From an uncultured Lachnospiraceae bacterium (lineage in GTDB: Bacteria; Bacillota; Clostridia; Lachnospirales; Lachnospiraceae): a DNA stretch of 37,514 nucleotides. Every line of letters begins with the position of its first letter. Position 1 is the stretch's first letter. The notes beneath the pieces are model-generated. The model saw only the letters and a list, made by a program, of their open reading frames with translations, ran no database searches and was not told the origin of the DNA. A program made the position numbers and the translations under genes. This document shows, piece after piece, positions 26,191 through 34,757 of the stretch. The stretch spans positions 1 through 37,514 of the forward strand of contig CAMJPM010000026.1 in NCBI GenBank assembly GCA_946407725.1, written 5' to 3'.

Positions 26191-28716
26191 ATGAAAGACA
26201 CACTCTTAAAAACTGCGATATTTCTTATTTCTTTTGTAGTATCGCTGTTTATCATAAGTTCATATCTGAACCGGGGCACTACCGACATGACTGTGGAAAT
26301 GGGGGAAGCCACCCTTCCTGTGGTGGAGGTCATGGCTGACGGACGGGGAATAAACCGTATGTTCGGAATAAAGAGTAAGATGGAGCCCAATATGGTCAGG
26401 GGCACCCTTACTCCGTTAAATGACGACAGAAGTCTTGATATCCATATCAGCAAATACGGCAACAAATTCCGGGAAGTGGCCTATGAGGTACGTTCCCTTG
26501 ATGCCTCAAGACTTATTGAGGACACGGAGGTGCTGGATTACATTGAACAGGATGACAGTATTGATGCGACCCTGCATATTAAGGATCTTATCGAAGACGG
26601 CAGGGAATATATCCTGGGGGTGCGTCTGACCGGCGAGCAGGGTCAGAAGATTTATTTCTACACCAGGATAATCCGGTCTTCGGGACTTCACGAAAGGGAA
26701 TTACTGAATTTTGTCCGGGATTTTACGGAAAGCACTTTTGACAAGAACAGGGCAAGATCCCTTACCACCTATCTGGAGAGCGATTCTACGGGAGATAATT
26801 CCACATACCGTTTTGTGAATATCCATTCCTCTTTTGATCAGGTGACATATGGGAATCTGAACCTGAAAGCGCCGGAAAGCATAATGACGGAGATACTGGA
26901 AATGGACAGTGCTATGGCTTCCCTGAAGAACAGCTTTGTGCTCAGCAGCGGTAACGGGAAAAATGCCGTGTTTTACGACGTCAGCGAATATTTCAGGGTG
27001 CGGTATACGGAAAAGCGGATTTATCTTCTGGACTATGAGAGAACCATGGAACAGGTTTTTAATATAGACAGCGGGGATACCTTTGTCAGTGACAAGATAA
27101 TGCTGGGTATTTCCAACCCCGATGTCCACATGGTGGAAAATGAAGACGGCGGAGTTGTGGCCTTTGTACAGAACGGTTCCCTGTATGCATACCGGAACAC
27201 GGATTCCAAGGCTGTCAGGATCTTTTCCTTCTTTGAAAAGGGTGATGATGATGTGAGGAACCGGAATAATAACCACGGCATTAAGATACTGTCGGTGGAT
27301 GAAGCCGGAAATGTGCTGTTCATTATATACGGCTATATGAACAGGGGACGGCATGAAGGAGAGACCGGCGTATCGGTCTATTACTTCAGCAGCGCCTTAA
27401 ACCAGATTGAAGAAGAGGTATACATACCATACGGACGCTCATTCCAGTTTTTACAGTACGAGATCGGAAAATTTTCCTATTCCCCTGACGGGAATAATCT
27501 ATACCTGTACCTGGGGGGCCAGCTTCTGGACGTGCATCTGGACCGCAATGATATTACGGTCATCGCGGGAAATGTGAATTTTGATACCTTTGTGGTTTCA
27601 AAGAGCGGACGGACTGCCGCCTGGCAGGCAAATAATGATTCCGGTATCTTTATCTGCGATTTCAACAACGGCAATGTACGGGAGATCCTGGGGGATCCGG
27701 GAGTGAGTATAGTGGCTCTGGGATTTCTGGGTGAGGACCTGGTGTACGGCTCCTCCACCGGAGAACATTCCATTGAGAGCCGTATCGGCGTAACCATGGA
27801 TGCCATGGAGGAGATATATATTGAGAGCATAAATGGCGAGGTTTTAAAGACTTATGCCAAGGAAGGGATATATATCACCACCGTGGATGTAAAGGAGGAC
27901 GGCATAACCCTGTCCCGTATTACCATGGATGAGGGTGTAAGCGGGAACTTCCTCAGCATAGAACCTGATCATATAGTTGACAATGAGCCCCATACCAATG
28001 ACCGGAATGCGGTGATAACCGTGGCTACGGAAGAACTGGAGACCATAGTGGAGATTTCCCTTGCAGGTCATATAAATGCGTCTTCTGTACATGTTGTTAC
28101 CCCGGAAGAGGTGCTCTTTGAGGGAGAGAGACAGATAACCCTGAAGGAAGAGGGAGACAGCAGCAGAATGCTTATGGTTTATTCCCGGGGCAGTATTGAC
28201 GGGATTTTTGAATCCGAATACAGAGCCGTAGGTCTGGCAGATAAAAGAGGCGGAGTGGTGGTAAAGAGCAGCGGAAAATATCTCTGGCAGAAGGGAAACC
28301 GCGCTACAGACAGGACATTGCGTGATATCACAGAGCCTGAAACAGCGAATACTCAGGATGAGGAATTAAAAGAGGTGCTTACTGCCATATTAAGCCACGA
28401 AGGGGTGGCCGAAGATGAATGGAATCTTAATTCCCTTGAGGGGAGCCTTATGGATATGATAGAGGAGAGAATAGAAGGTGCAGACGCTCTGGAGCTTAAG
28501 GGTTGTACCTTAAGCTCGGTGCTCTATTATGTAAGCATCGGAAAACCTGTGGTGGCGGAAACCGACGGGGGACACATAGTTATGATAATAGGCTACGATC
28601 CCCAGAATACCGTGATCTTTGATCCCTCGAAGGGAAGCATATACAAAAAGGGAATGAACGACTCCACGGAATGGTTTTCATCCCACGGAAATGAATTCGT
28701 GTCTTATGTGGTCTGA
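26191..28716 (+). CDS. Large membrane-anchored protein with a C39-like domain lacking the catalytic cysteine
   Basis: The likely product is 841 aa from ATG 26191; an in-frame TTG at 26152 overlaps the putative -35 box and is less likely. A single helix (about 4-25) anchors it, with the rest outside. The middle (about 100-640) is beta-rich, with repeats like F-S-Y-S-P-D-G-N-N-L-Y-L-Y-L and V-V-S-K-S-G-R-T-A-A-W-Q, suggesting a beta-propeller. The C-terminus (about 700-841) resembles C39-like papain-fold peptidases: G-K-P-V-V-A, then G-G-H-I-V-M-I-I-G-Y-D (H795) and F-D-P-S-K-G (D811). The only cysteines are one in the propeller region and C772. No Cys lies where the nucleophile should be, so it is probably inactive as a peptidase and may bind peptides. 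It is divergent from the atp operon. Confidence 0.75.
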   Translation: MKDTLLKTAIFLISFVVSLFIISSYLNRGTTDMTVEMGEATLPVVEVMADGRGINRMFGIKSKMEPNMVRGTLTPLNDDRSLDIHISKYGNKFREVAYEVRSLDASRLIEDTEVLDYIEQDDSIDATLHIKDLIEDGREYILGVRLTGEQGQKIYFYTRIIRSSGLHERELLNFVRDFTESTFDKNRARSLTTYLESDSTGDNSTYRFVNIHSSFDQVTYGNLNLKAPESIMTEILEMDSAMASLKNSFVLSSGNGKNAVFYDVSEYFRVRYTEKRIYLLDYERTMEQVFNIDSGDTFVSDKIMLGISNPDVHMVENEDGGVVAFVQNGSLYAYRNTDSKAVRIFSFFEKGDDDVRNRNNNHGIKILSVDEAGNVLFIIYGYMNRGRHEGETGVSVYYFSSALNQIEEEVYIPYGRSFQFLQYEIGKFSYSPDGNNLYLYLGGQLLDVHLDRNDITVIAGNVNFDTFVVSKSGRTAAWQANNDSGIFICDFNNGNVREILGDPGVSIVALGFLGEDLVYGSSTGEHSIESRIGVTMDAMEEIYIESINGEVLKTYAKEGIYITTVDVKEDGITLSRITMDEGVSGNFLSIEPDHIVDNEPHTNDRNAVITVATEELETIVEISLAGHINASSVHVVTPEEVLFEGERQITLKEEGDSSRMLMVYSRGSIDGIFESEYRAVGLADKRGGVVVKSSGKYLWQKGNRATDRTLRDITEPETANTQDEELKEVLTAILSHEGVAEDEWNLNSLEGSLMDMIEERIEGADALELKGCTLSSVLYYVSIGKPVVAETDGGHIVMIIGYDPQNTVIFDPSKGSIYKKGMNDSTEWFSSHGNEFVSYVV

Positions 28717-28728
28717 AAGTACCAGCCG

Positions 28729-29298
28729 TTAAGACGGATCTTTGGGCTCTTCCTGCGAAATACCCTCTGATTGGGAGCCTTTCGGTGAGACATTCTCTGA
28801 TGAGGGGAAAAGCTTATCTTTGATGGGGTACAGTGCCTGATAGAGTATCTGTCCGACTATTCCGCATGAGATCACTTCGCCTGCTCCTACTGTAAGCAAA
28901 AAAAAAGGAATTCCCCCCGGCAAATTATATACATATTGCAGAACAAAGGGAATGATCAGCGTATTGGCGAGGATTGGCGGAACAGATGCTAAAAACCTGT
29001 GTTTTTTCCTGAGGGCGTAGGTGCCTATGGCCCCGATAAGAGTGGCAAGGCTTCCAAATACCACATCAAAGGGCGCACAGCCTGTGACGATATTGCTGAT
29101 GATGCAGCCCACAAAAAGACCCGGAACAGCAGCATTTGTAAAAGCAGGGAGAATGGTCAGCGCCTCGGAGATCCTGACCTGTATGGCGCCGCTGGCCAGA
29201 TTGAAGCTTGCCACCAGAATGGTAAGTATTACATAGACCGCAGCGATCATGGCGGAATAAGTAATATAAGATATGTTGTTCGAATTCTTTTTTTCCAT
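28729..29298 (-). CDS. queT: QueT-family transporter, ECF S-component-like
   Basis: The 189-aa integral membrane protein has five or six helices and the QueT signature: I-Q-V-R-I-S-E-A-L-T-I-L-P-A-F-T near residues 37-52, then A-V-P-G-L-F-V-G-C-I-I-S-N, F-G-S-L-A-T-L-I-G-A-I and P-P-I-L-A-N. QueT proteins are S components for queuosine precursors in energy-coupling-factor transporters. The last 25 or so residues are a hydrophilic Ser/Glu-rich tail. The ATG overlaps the prs stop by 1 nt (TGATG). No preQ1 riboswitch can be seen because the gene lies inside an operon. It converges with the 841-aa gene, only 12 nt away. Confidence 0.85.
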   Translation of the reverse strand: MEKKNSNNISYITYSAMIAAVYVILTILVASFNLASGAIQVRISEALTILPAFTNAAVPGLFVGCIISNIVTGCAPFDVVFGSLATLIGAIGTYALRKKHRFLASVPPILANTLIIPFVLQYVYNLPGGIPFFLLTVGAGEVISCGIVGQILYQALYPIKDKLFPSSENVSPKGSQSEGISQEEPKDPS

Positions 29299-30485
29299 CA
29301 GAGGGCTTCTCCGTTTCTGTATCTTGCCGCAAGGGATTGTATTCTGGAATTCGGACTTAAAAGATCACTGATGGAGGAATCATGATTAAGCGTGTCTATT
29401 ATGAAAGCAATATATTTGCTCATATCGCAGGAAATATACCATTCCCTTTTAAGGAGCTCCGGAGACTGGTAAATACAGTTTGTGGTCAGAACCCTGCATA
29501 TCAGACCTTTTTTATAGGCAATATCGAATAATTCCAGGCCTGCCGTGAAAAGGCCGAAGGTGGACATGATAAAGATCCTGCCTGCCTTTCTGGCCTTCAG
29601 CTGTGTGGCCACATCCAGAACACTGTCTCCCGAAGAGATCATATCATCTATTACCAGCATATCCTTGCCTTCCACGGAGGACCCCAGGAATTCATGGGCC
29701 ACAATAGGATTTTTACCGTCCACCAGTCTGGTGTAGTCCCTGCGTTTATAGAACATACCCATATCCAGACCCAGCACATTGGCCAGGTAAATGGCCCTTT
29801 TCATGCCGCCCTCATCCGGGCTTATGACCATAAGATGCCCCGAATCGATCTTCAGATCCTTGACGTTGTAGAGAAGGCCTTTCATGAACTGATAAGCGGG
29901 CTGAATGGTCTCAAAACCGTTAAGGGGTATGGCATTCTGTACCCTGGCGTCATGGGCGTCAAAGGTAATTATATTGTCCACTCCCATACGTACAAGCTCC
30001 TGAAGGGCAAGAGCGCAGTCCAGAGATTCTCTTGAATTTCTCTTATGCTGCCGGCCCTCGTAGAGGAAGGGCATTATGACCGTTAAACGTCTGGCTTTTC
30101 CTCCCACGGCTGCGATAAGGCGCTTCAGATCCTGAAAATGATCATCCGGGGACATATGGTTTTCATGACCGCAGAGGGAATAGGTAAGACTGTAATTACA
30201 GATATCACAGAGAAGGTAAAGATCCATTCCCCTGACCGACTCGTTTATCGTTCCTTTGGCCTCGCCGGTCCCGAACCGGGAAATGGAGGTTTTGATGATG
30301 TAGGAATCCCTTTGATAGCCCTGAAAGGCAAGAGACCCCTTGTGCTCGTTTTCCCGTTCCGTGCGCCAGGCTACCAGATACCTGTCCACCAGACCGGCCA
30401 GATCCTGGCATCCCTCAACAGGTATGACACCCAGCTTGCCTACAGGTATACTCTCAAGTTTTCGCTTTCCTTCATGCACCGACAT
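29298..30485 (-). CDS. prs: Ribose-phosphate pyrophosphokinase, long variant form
   Basis: The 395-aa enzyme makes PRPP from ribose 5-phosphate and ATP for nucleotides, His and Trp. The catalytic flexible loop is M-P-F-L-Y-E-G-R-Q-H-K-R, and the ribose-binding F-D-A-H-D-A-R-V-Q-N replaces the usual D-L-H-A-x-Q-I-Q-G. Further motifs are V-I-S-P-D-E-G-G-M-K-R-A and a PRPP loop V-I-D-D-M-I-S-S-G-D-S in place of the common D-D-x-I-x-T-G-G-T. It is some 80 residues longer than typical Prs, with extra N- and C-terminal parts. I chose ATG 30485 because GAAAGGATAATT precedes it; a GTG 30 nt upstream has no site. It starts 57 nt after dnaC and overlaps queT. Confidence 0.88.
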   Translation of the reverse strand: MSVHEGKRKLESIPVGKLGVIPVEGCQDLAGLVDRYLVAWRTERENEHKGSLAFQGYQRDSYIIKTSISRFGTGEAKGTINESVRGMDLYLLCDICNYSLTYSLCGHENHMSPDDHFQDLKRLIAAVGGKARRLTVIMPFLYEGRQHKRNSRESLDCALALQELVRMGVDNIITFDAHDARVQNAIPLNGFETIQPAYQFMKGLLYNVKDLKIDSGHLMVISPDEGGMKRAIYLANVLGLDMGMFYKRRDYTRLVDGKNPIVAHEFLGSSVEGKDMLVIDDMISSGDSVLDVATQLKARKAGRIFIMSTFGLFTAGLELFDIAYKKGLICRVLTTNCIYQSPELLKREWYISCDMSKYIAFIIDTLNHDSSISDLLSPNSRIQSLAARYRNGEAL

Positions 30486-30542
30486 AATTATCCTTTCTTT
30501 ATCCGAAAGAACCACAAGTGTACTGACACATTCATGGATCCT

Positions 30543-31493
30543 TTAACCTTTCCGGACCAGTCTGAGGTCATCACCCCTGAAATAATAAAGCTCATAATTT
30601 CCTATGATCCTGGACAGCGACCGTTCGGAGTACAGATCCTTGATATCCTTAAGGGACAGGTTGCTGGAAATCAGAGTGGGCTTCCTGCGGATATGCCTCT
30701 CGTTAAGTATATTGAAAAGCTGGTTCACCACAAAGGAATTTACGCTTTCAGTCCCCAGGTCATCTATTATCAGAAGATCCGACTCATAAATATTATCAAA
30801 AAAACTGTTCTTCTCCTCCTGATCATCCTGACGGAAAACATTGTCTGAGATCATGGAAAAAAGCCGGACGGAGGAAAAATAGACAACCCCCAGACCCTTG
30901 TCCAGCAGAGCTTTTGCTATACAATTGGTGAGAAAGGTCTTGCCGCTGCCCACGTTTCCGAGAAACAGGAGATTGCGGTAGGTGTTTCCGAAACAGTCGC
31001 AAAACTCTTTTGCCTCATTATAGACCTTTTCCATATCATCCCTGACTTTGTCTGAGAACAGGGAGAGATCGCTTTTCCCAAAATTTTCATTTTCCAGACT
31101 GTCAGTTAAATGTGACTGGAGATACAGGGAATTTATTATCTTCTGCTTAAGGCAGTGGCATTTGTTTCCCTTTATATATCCGGTATCCCGGCAGTCCGGA
31201 CAGGTATAGACCGGAGAAAGATAGTCATCAGGAAAACCGCCTGACTTAAGAAGGTCGCGCTTTTTCTCAGCGATGGCGGCAAGCTCTTTATCCAGTTCAT
31301 CTAACGCTGTTTCGTCTCCCAAAATGGCTTTTTTTGCAAAACCGGCGGAAACGGATGCAGCCCTGTCGTTAAGATCCTTATATTCCGGAAGCTTCTCAAA
31401 AATAAGACTTTCGCGTTTTTCATGAATACGGTCATTTTTGGAACGGATCTCATCGTATTCATTCATTATAGAGCGGAATTCAGCTTCTTTCAT
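30543..31493 (-). CDS. dnaC: DnaC/DnaI-type helicase loader ATPase
   Basis: The 316-aa AAA+ protein loads the replicative helicase. An N-terminal coiled region (1-90) is followed by a zinc-binding cluster C98-P-D-C101 and C112-H-C114, as in DnaI. The Walker A motif is G-N-V-G-S-G-K-T (179-186) and the Walker B is L-L-I-I-D-D-L-G (240-247). S-S-N-L-S-L-x-D-I and S-R-I-I-G carry sensor 1 and the arginine finger. The ATG overlaps the dnaD stop by 1 nt (TGATG), giving a coupled primosome pair. Confidence 0.93.
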   Translation of the reverse strand: MKEAEFRSIMNEYDEIRSKNDRIHEKRESLIFEKLPEYKDLNDRAASVSAGFAKKAILGDETALDELDKELAAIAEKKRDLLKSGGFPDDYLSPVYTCPDCRDTGYIKGNKCHCLKQKIINSLYLQSHLTDSLENENFGKSDLSLFSDKVRDDMEKVYNEAKEFCDCFGNTYRNLLFLGNVGSGKTFLTNCIAKALLDKGLGVVYFSSVRLFSMISDNVFRQDDQEEKNSFFDNIYESDLLIIDDLGTESVNSFVVNQLFNILNERHIRRKPTLISSNLSLKDIKDLYSERSLSRIIGNYELYYFRGDDLRLVRKG

Positions 31494-32530
31494 CAGTTCC
31501 TCGCAAATTTTTTCTCAAGCTCGGAAAAATCAATGTCACGCTCCTTAAAGTTGCGGACTTTCCGGGTATTGCCGGAATTCTCCCTGGTTTCCGCAAAGTG
31601 ACCCCTGTCTGCCGCTTCCAGATCCGACAGGGCGGAGACTTTTTTCTCCCTCCATGACTTCAAGATGGAATCCGCATACTGGAAGCTGGGTTTCGATATA
31701 GAGGACATGGTCCGGTGTACCGCTTCTAGAATAAGCTCTGAAGAAAAGCCGTATTCATCTTTCCAGCGCCGGATAAAATCAATGTCGCTCTTAACCGGGT
31801 TTCTGCCGGAGAGACCGAAGGCCTTCAGCACATCATAATACTCCCTCCGGTTTTCCATGTCTGCTCTGGCGTCTTCTATGCTCCGGATACCTCGCTCGTT
31901 CCAGTCCATTGCCACACTCTCTATGTAGTGCATGTTTTTATGGTTGGAATTCACACAGTATTCCACGAGAAAACATATCAGATCCGCATCGAAATGCAGA
32001 CTGTCGTAAATATACAGAATGGAACTCAGATCCGAGCTGCTCAGTGACCGCTTCAGATACTGTTCGGTTGTAAAGAGAAGATCCCTTACCTCTTCGTTAT
32101 CCTTAAAATCCTGTATCTGTCCGGAGGAATAAAAGGGTCTTGCCGGAGTGATGCTTTTTTGTTGAGCCGGGTAAGGCTCCTTGTCAAAACCGCTGACAGA
32201 GGTGACAGATCCCTGGGAAACCGTCTTTACAACAGGATTGGGATTTAAGCCTATTCCACGCACTATCTTATTATCATCAAAATCAAGAGAAATAAGCCCC
32301 CGGCTGTCCCAGTATATCAGGGAGCGGAGGATATCCCGTTCGGTATAATTGAATCTGTCTGCTATATCCGATACCGAAATATCAGTGCCTGAAGATACTG
32401 CGCGCAGCAGATAAAGATAGATCTTTATCTGGGCTTCATTCGCATCGGTCATAAAATGATCGATAAAACAGTTTGAGACCTTAGTGCTGCCGGTATCTTT
32501 TTTTTCGTAAAGAGAAATTCGTTCCACCAT
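31493..32530 (-). CDS. dnaD: DnaD-family primosome protein
   Basis: The 345-aa protein has an N-terminal winged-helix domain (about 15-95: F-I-D-H-F-M-T-D-A-N-E-A-Q-I-K-I-Y-L-Y-L-L-R and V-S-D-I-A-D-R-F-N-Y-T-E-R-D-I). Two DnaD C-type regions follow. The first (about 148-225) has L-L-F-T-T-E-Q-Y-L-K-R and the Y-I-E-S-V-A-M-D-W-N-E-R-G-I pattern that matches the family's Y-x-x-x-I-x-x-x-W motif. DnaD remodels origin DNA and recruits the loader. ATG 32530 follows GAGGTG. The 3' end is coupled with dnaC. The promoter lies about 20 nt upstream. Confidence 0.92.
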   Translation of the reverse strand: MVERISLYEKKDTGSTKVSNCFIDHFMTDANEAQIKIYLYLLRAVSSGTDISVSDIADRFNYTERDILRSLIYWDSRGLISLDFDDNKIVRGIGLNPNPVVKTVSQGSVTSVSGFDKEPYPAQQKSITPARPFYSSGQIQDFKDNEEVRDLLFTTEQYLKRSLSSSDLSSILYIYDSLHFDADLICFLVEYCVNSNHKNMHYIESVAMDWNERGIRSIEDARADMENRREYYDVLKAFGLSGRNPVKSDIDFIRRWKDEYGFSSELILEAVHRTMSSISKPSFQYADSILKSWREKKVSALSDLEAADRGHFAETRENSGNTRKVRNFKERDIDFSELEKKFARN

Positions 32531-32547
32531 TTAACACCTCGGAGTGA

Positions 32548-32577
32548 ATTATATCATGCTTCTTTCTCTTTTTACAA
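32548..32577 (-). promoter_or_regulatory. Extended -10 promoter for dnaD-dnaC-prs-queT
   Basis: On the minus strand TTGTAA (32572-32577) and TATAAT (32548-32553) have an 18-nt spacer, and TG-A directly precedes the -10 (extended -10). The start near 32541 leaves a leader of about 10 nt. Confidence 0.7.
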
Positions 32578-32625
32578 TGCCCCTGAAGCCCGCAAAGCCT
32601 TGTAAAATGCCTGTTTTTGCGATGA

Positions 32626-32652
32626 TGTGGAAATGGTGGATAATGTGGAAAG
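32626..32652. promoter_or_regulatory. Three abutting DnaA-box-like 9-mers upstream of dnaD
   Basis: On the plus strand TGTGGAAAT (32626-32634), GGTGGATAA (32635-32643) and TGTGGAAAG (32644-32652) follow each other without gap. Against the DnaA box TGTGGATAA they match 7, 8 and 7 of 9 positions. They lie between the murC stop and the dnaD promoter. Confidence 0.45.
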
Positions 32653-32653
32653 C

Positions 32654-34036
32654 TTAATGGGCTAACAGATGATCTCCGATTTTATATACATCTCCGGCTC
32701 CCATAGTTATCAACAAATCCCCGTGGACACATTTTTCTGATAAAAATTTTTCTATTTTTTCAAAAGAGTCGAAATACCATACGTTATGTCCCAGGACTCT
32801 TATCTCTTCCGCAAGGGTTTCAGAGCTTATTCCCAGAGTATCTGTTTCTCTGGCTGCGTAGATGTCCGCCAGCACTACATTGTCTGCCTCTGAAAGTGCG
32901 GAGGCAAATTCAGGAAGAAGCGCCTTTGTGCGGGTATAGGTATGGGGCTGGAAAACACACCAGAGAGTTTTGTGCTCACAGTTTTTCGCTGCGGTGAGGG
33001 TAGCCTTTATCTCTGAAGGATGGTGGGCATAGTCGTCTATAACCGTAACTCCGTTAAAGCTGCCCTTATGCTCAAATCTGCGCTCTGTTCCCTTAAATTC
33101 GCAAAGAGAGGGGATGATGTATTTGATGTCTGTCCCCACTGTAAAAGCTGCAGCTGCAGCCGCACAGGCATTTTCAATGTTGTGGATGCCGGGGACATTT
33201 AAGCTTATTTTTCCCAGAACCTCATTGCCGTGATAAAGGGTGAAGGAACCGCAGGCGTTCTCATCATAGGAAATATCTTCGGGATGAAAATCAAATGCCG
33301 GATCGGTTCCGTAAGTCAGGATACGGCATTTTAACCCCTTTGTTACACTGTCTATGCCATCGGTATGTCCGTTGATTATAAGGCAGCCCTCAGGGGGCAG
33401 AAGAGAAGCGAATTTATGAAAGGAATTCCGTATATCGTCGAGATCCTTGAAAAAGTCCAGATGATCTGCATCTACGTTAAGGATAAGAGCAACATCAGGA
33501 GCAAAGGAAAGGAAGCTGTTGGTGTATTCGCAGGCCTCGGTAACAAAAAAGTCCTTTCCTCCCACCCGGAAATTTCCACCGATACTGGGGAGGATCCCGC
33601 CTATGGAAAGGGTTGGATCCGAACCGGAGCTTAACAGTATCTCTGAAAGCATGGATGTGGTGGTGGTCTTCCCGTGGGTTCCGGAAACCGCTATGCTTGT
33701 ATGGTATAAGGGCATCAGCTGTCCCAGAAACTCGGCTCTGGTAAGGGCGGGGAGACCGCGTCTTCTCACCTCCATAAGCTCCGGATTGTCCTCATGGATC
33801 GCAGCAGTATAGATCACGATATCTATGTCATCCGTAATATTGTCGGCTTTTTGGGGAAAAGAGATCTTTGCGCCCTTTTCCGCAAGAGTGTCTGTAAGGA
33901 CACTTTGATGCATATCCGAGCCTGAAACGGTAAAACCCTCGGAAAGCATGAGCTCCGATAAGCCGCTCATGCTTATTCCGCCTATACCTATGAAATGGAA
34001 ATGTTTTGATCTGTCTGAAAAATCTACTTTATACAT
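32654..34036 (-). CDS. murC: UDP-N-acetylmuramate--L-alanine ligase
   Basis: The 460-aa Mur ligase adds L-Ala to UDP-MurNAc in peptidoglycan synthesis. It has the N-terminal Rossmann motif G-I-G-G-I-S-M-S-G (17-25), the ATP loop S-G-T-H-G-K-T-T-T (118-126), D-A-D-H-L-D in the middle domain and D-D-Y-A-H-H-P-S-E in the C-domain. The open frame continues to 34135, into pth, but the family starts at M-Y-K-V-D-F at 34036, and I use that. The GAAAGGA site is about 16 nt upstream, rather far. It follows pth by 43 nt. No clear terminator is seen downstream before the dnaD promoter. Confidence 0.95.
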   Translation of the reverse strand: MYKVDFSDRSKHFHFIGIGGISMSGLSELMLSEGFTVSGSDMHQSVLTDTLAEKGAKISFPQKADNITDDIDIVIYTAAIHEDNPELMEVRRRGLPALTRAEFLGQLMPLYHTSIAVSGTHGKTTTTSMLSEILLSSGSDPTLSIGGILPSIGGNFRVGGKDFFVTEACEYTNSFLSFAPDVALILNVDADHLDFFKDLDDIRNSFHKFASLLPPEGCLIINGHTDGIDSVTKGLKCRILTYGTDPAFDFHPEDISYDENACGSFTLYHGNEVLGKISLNVPGIHNIENACAAAAAAFTVGTDIKYIIPSLCEFKGTERRFEHKGSFNGVTVIDDYAHHPSEIKATLTAAKNCEHKTLWCVFQPHTYTRTKALLPEFASALSEADNVVLADIYAARETDTLGISSETLAEEIRVLGHNVWYFDSFEKIEKFLSEKCVHGDLLITMGAGDVYKIGDHLLAH

Positions 34037-34079
34037 TATCTGTCGATGCCGTTCCTTTCTGTTTTCGATATCTGTAGTT

Positions 34080-34682
34080 TTAGATAGCGGAGTTGTCCTC
34101 ACCCCCGGAGACAGCCGAAGCCTTGTTATATTCATTCATGGCCCTGTCGCAGCCCTCCTGTATGATACAGACTACTGCGTTGGCGGCTCTTATAAGTGCA
34201 TCATCAACAAGCTCCCTTGCTTCTGCGTCAAAGGGGGAGAGCACCCAGTCCGCCAGATCCCAGGTTCTTGGTTTTTTACCAACTCCTATCCGGACACGCA
34301 TAAAGCGGTCCGTACCCACTTCGGAAATGATATTTTTAAGACCGTTATGGCCTCCGGCACTGCCGCCGGGGCGCACTCTTATCCTGCCCGGATCCAGGTC
34401 CACATCATCTGAAATGACTATGAGCTCAAGATCAGGGTCAATCTTATAATAGGACACTACTTCCCGCAGGGCTTCACCGGAAAGATTCATAAAAGTAAGG
34501 GGCTTAACGAGGAGGACTTTCTCCCCCCCGATAAGCCCTTTGCCGCATATTGCCCGGTGTTTTTCAAAGTCCATTGGAATAGAAAAACGGTCGGACAATA
34601 TGTCAATGGTCTCAAAGCCTGCATTGTGTTTTGTGCCCCGGTATCTGTTTCCCGGATTACCCAGGCCGGCTATCACAAACAT
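34080..34682 (-). CDS. pth: Peptidyl-tRNA hydrolase
   Basis: The 200-aa enzyme frees tRNA from peptides dropped by the ribosome. It has A-G-L-G-N-P-G-N-R-Y-R-G-T-K-H-N-A-G-F at 5-23 with the catalytic His at 19, P-L-T-F-M-N-L-S-G, D-D-V-D-L-D-P-G and G-S-A-G-G-H-N-G-L-K. The C-terminus is a little longer than usual. ATG 34682 has GGAG about 11 nt in front. It follows glgD by 75 nt, a gap occupied by a palindromic repeat. Confidence 0.95.
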   Translation of the reverse strand: MFVIAGLGNPGNRYRGTKHNAGFETIDILSDRFSIPMDFEKHRAICGKGLIGGEKVLLVKPLTFMNLSGEALREVVSYYKIDPDLELIVISDDVDLDPGRIRVRPGGSAGGHNGLKNIISEVGTDRFMRVRIGVGKKPRTWDLADWVLSPFDAEARELVDDALIRAANAVVCIIQEGCDRAMNEYNKASAVSGGEDNSAI

Positions 34683-34703
34683 CGCATTATTATCTCCGAA
34701 GTG

Positions 34704-34738
34704 TATCTGTTCAGAACCCTTCGGTTTTTGAACAGATA
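34704..34738 (-). repeat. Palindromic repeat with UUCG-type loop, copy 2
   Basis: TATCTGTTCA (34704-34713) pairs with TGAACAGATA (34729-34738), and the inner part AGAACCCTTCGG equals that of copy 1 at 19106-19142. A compensatory change is visible: the A-T pair of copy 1 (TATTC / GAATA) is G-C here (TGTTC / GAACA), so the stem is conserved rather than the exact bases. Confidence 0.8.
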
Positions 34739-34757
34739 TTTAAAATATTACGTTCAA

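Noticed and set aside
28717-28728. Terminator between the 841-aa gene and queT
   Set aside because: The 12-nt gap is too short and no stem with T-run is seen; termination must lie inside the coding ends if it exists.
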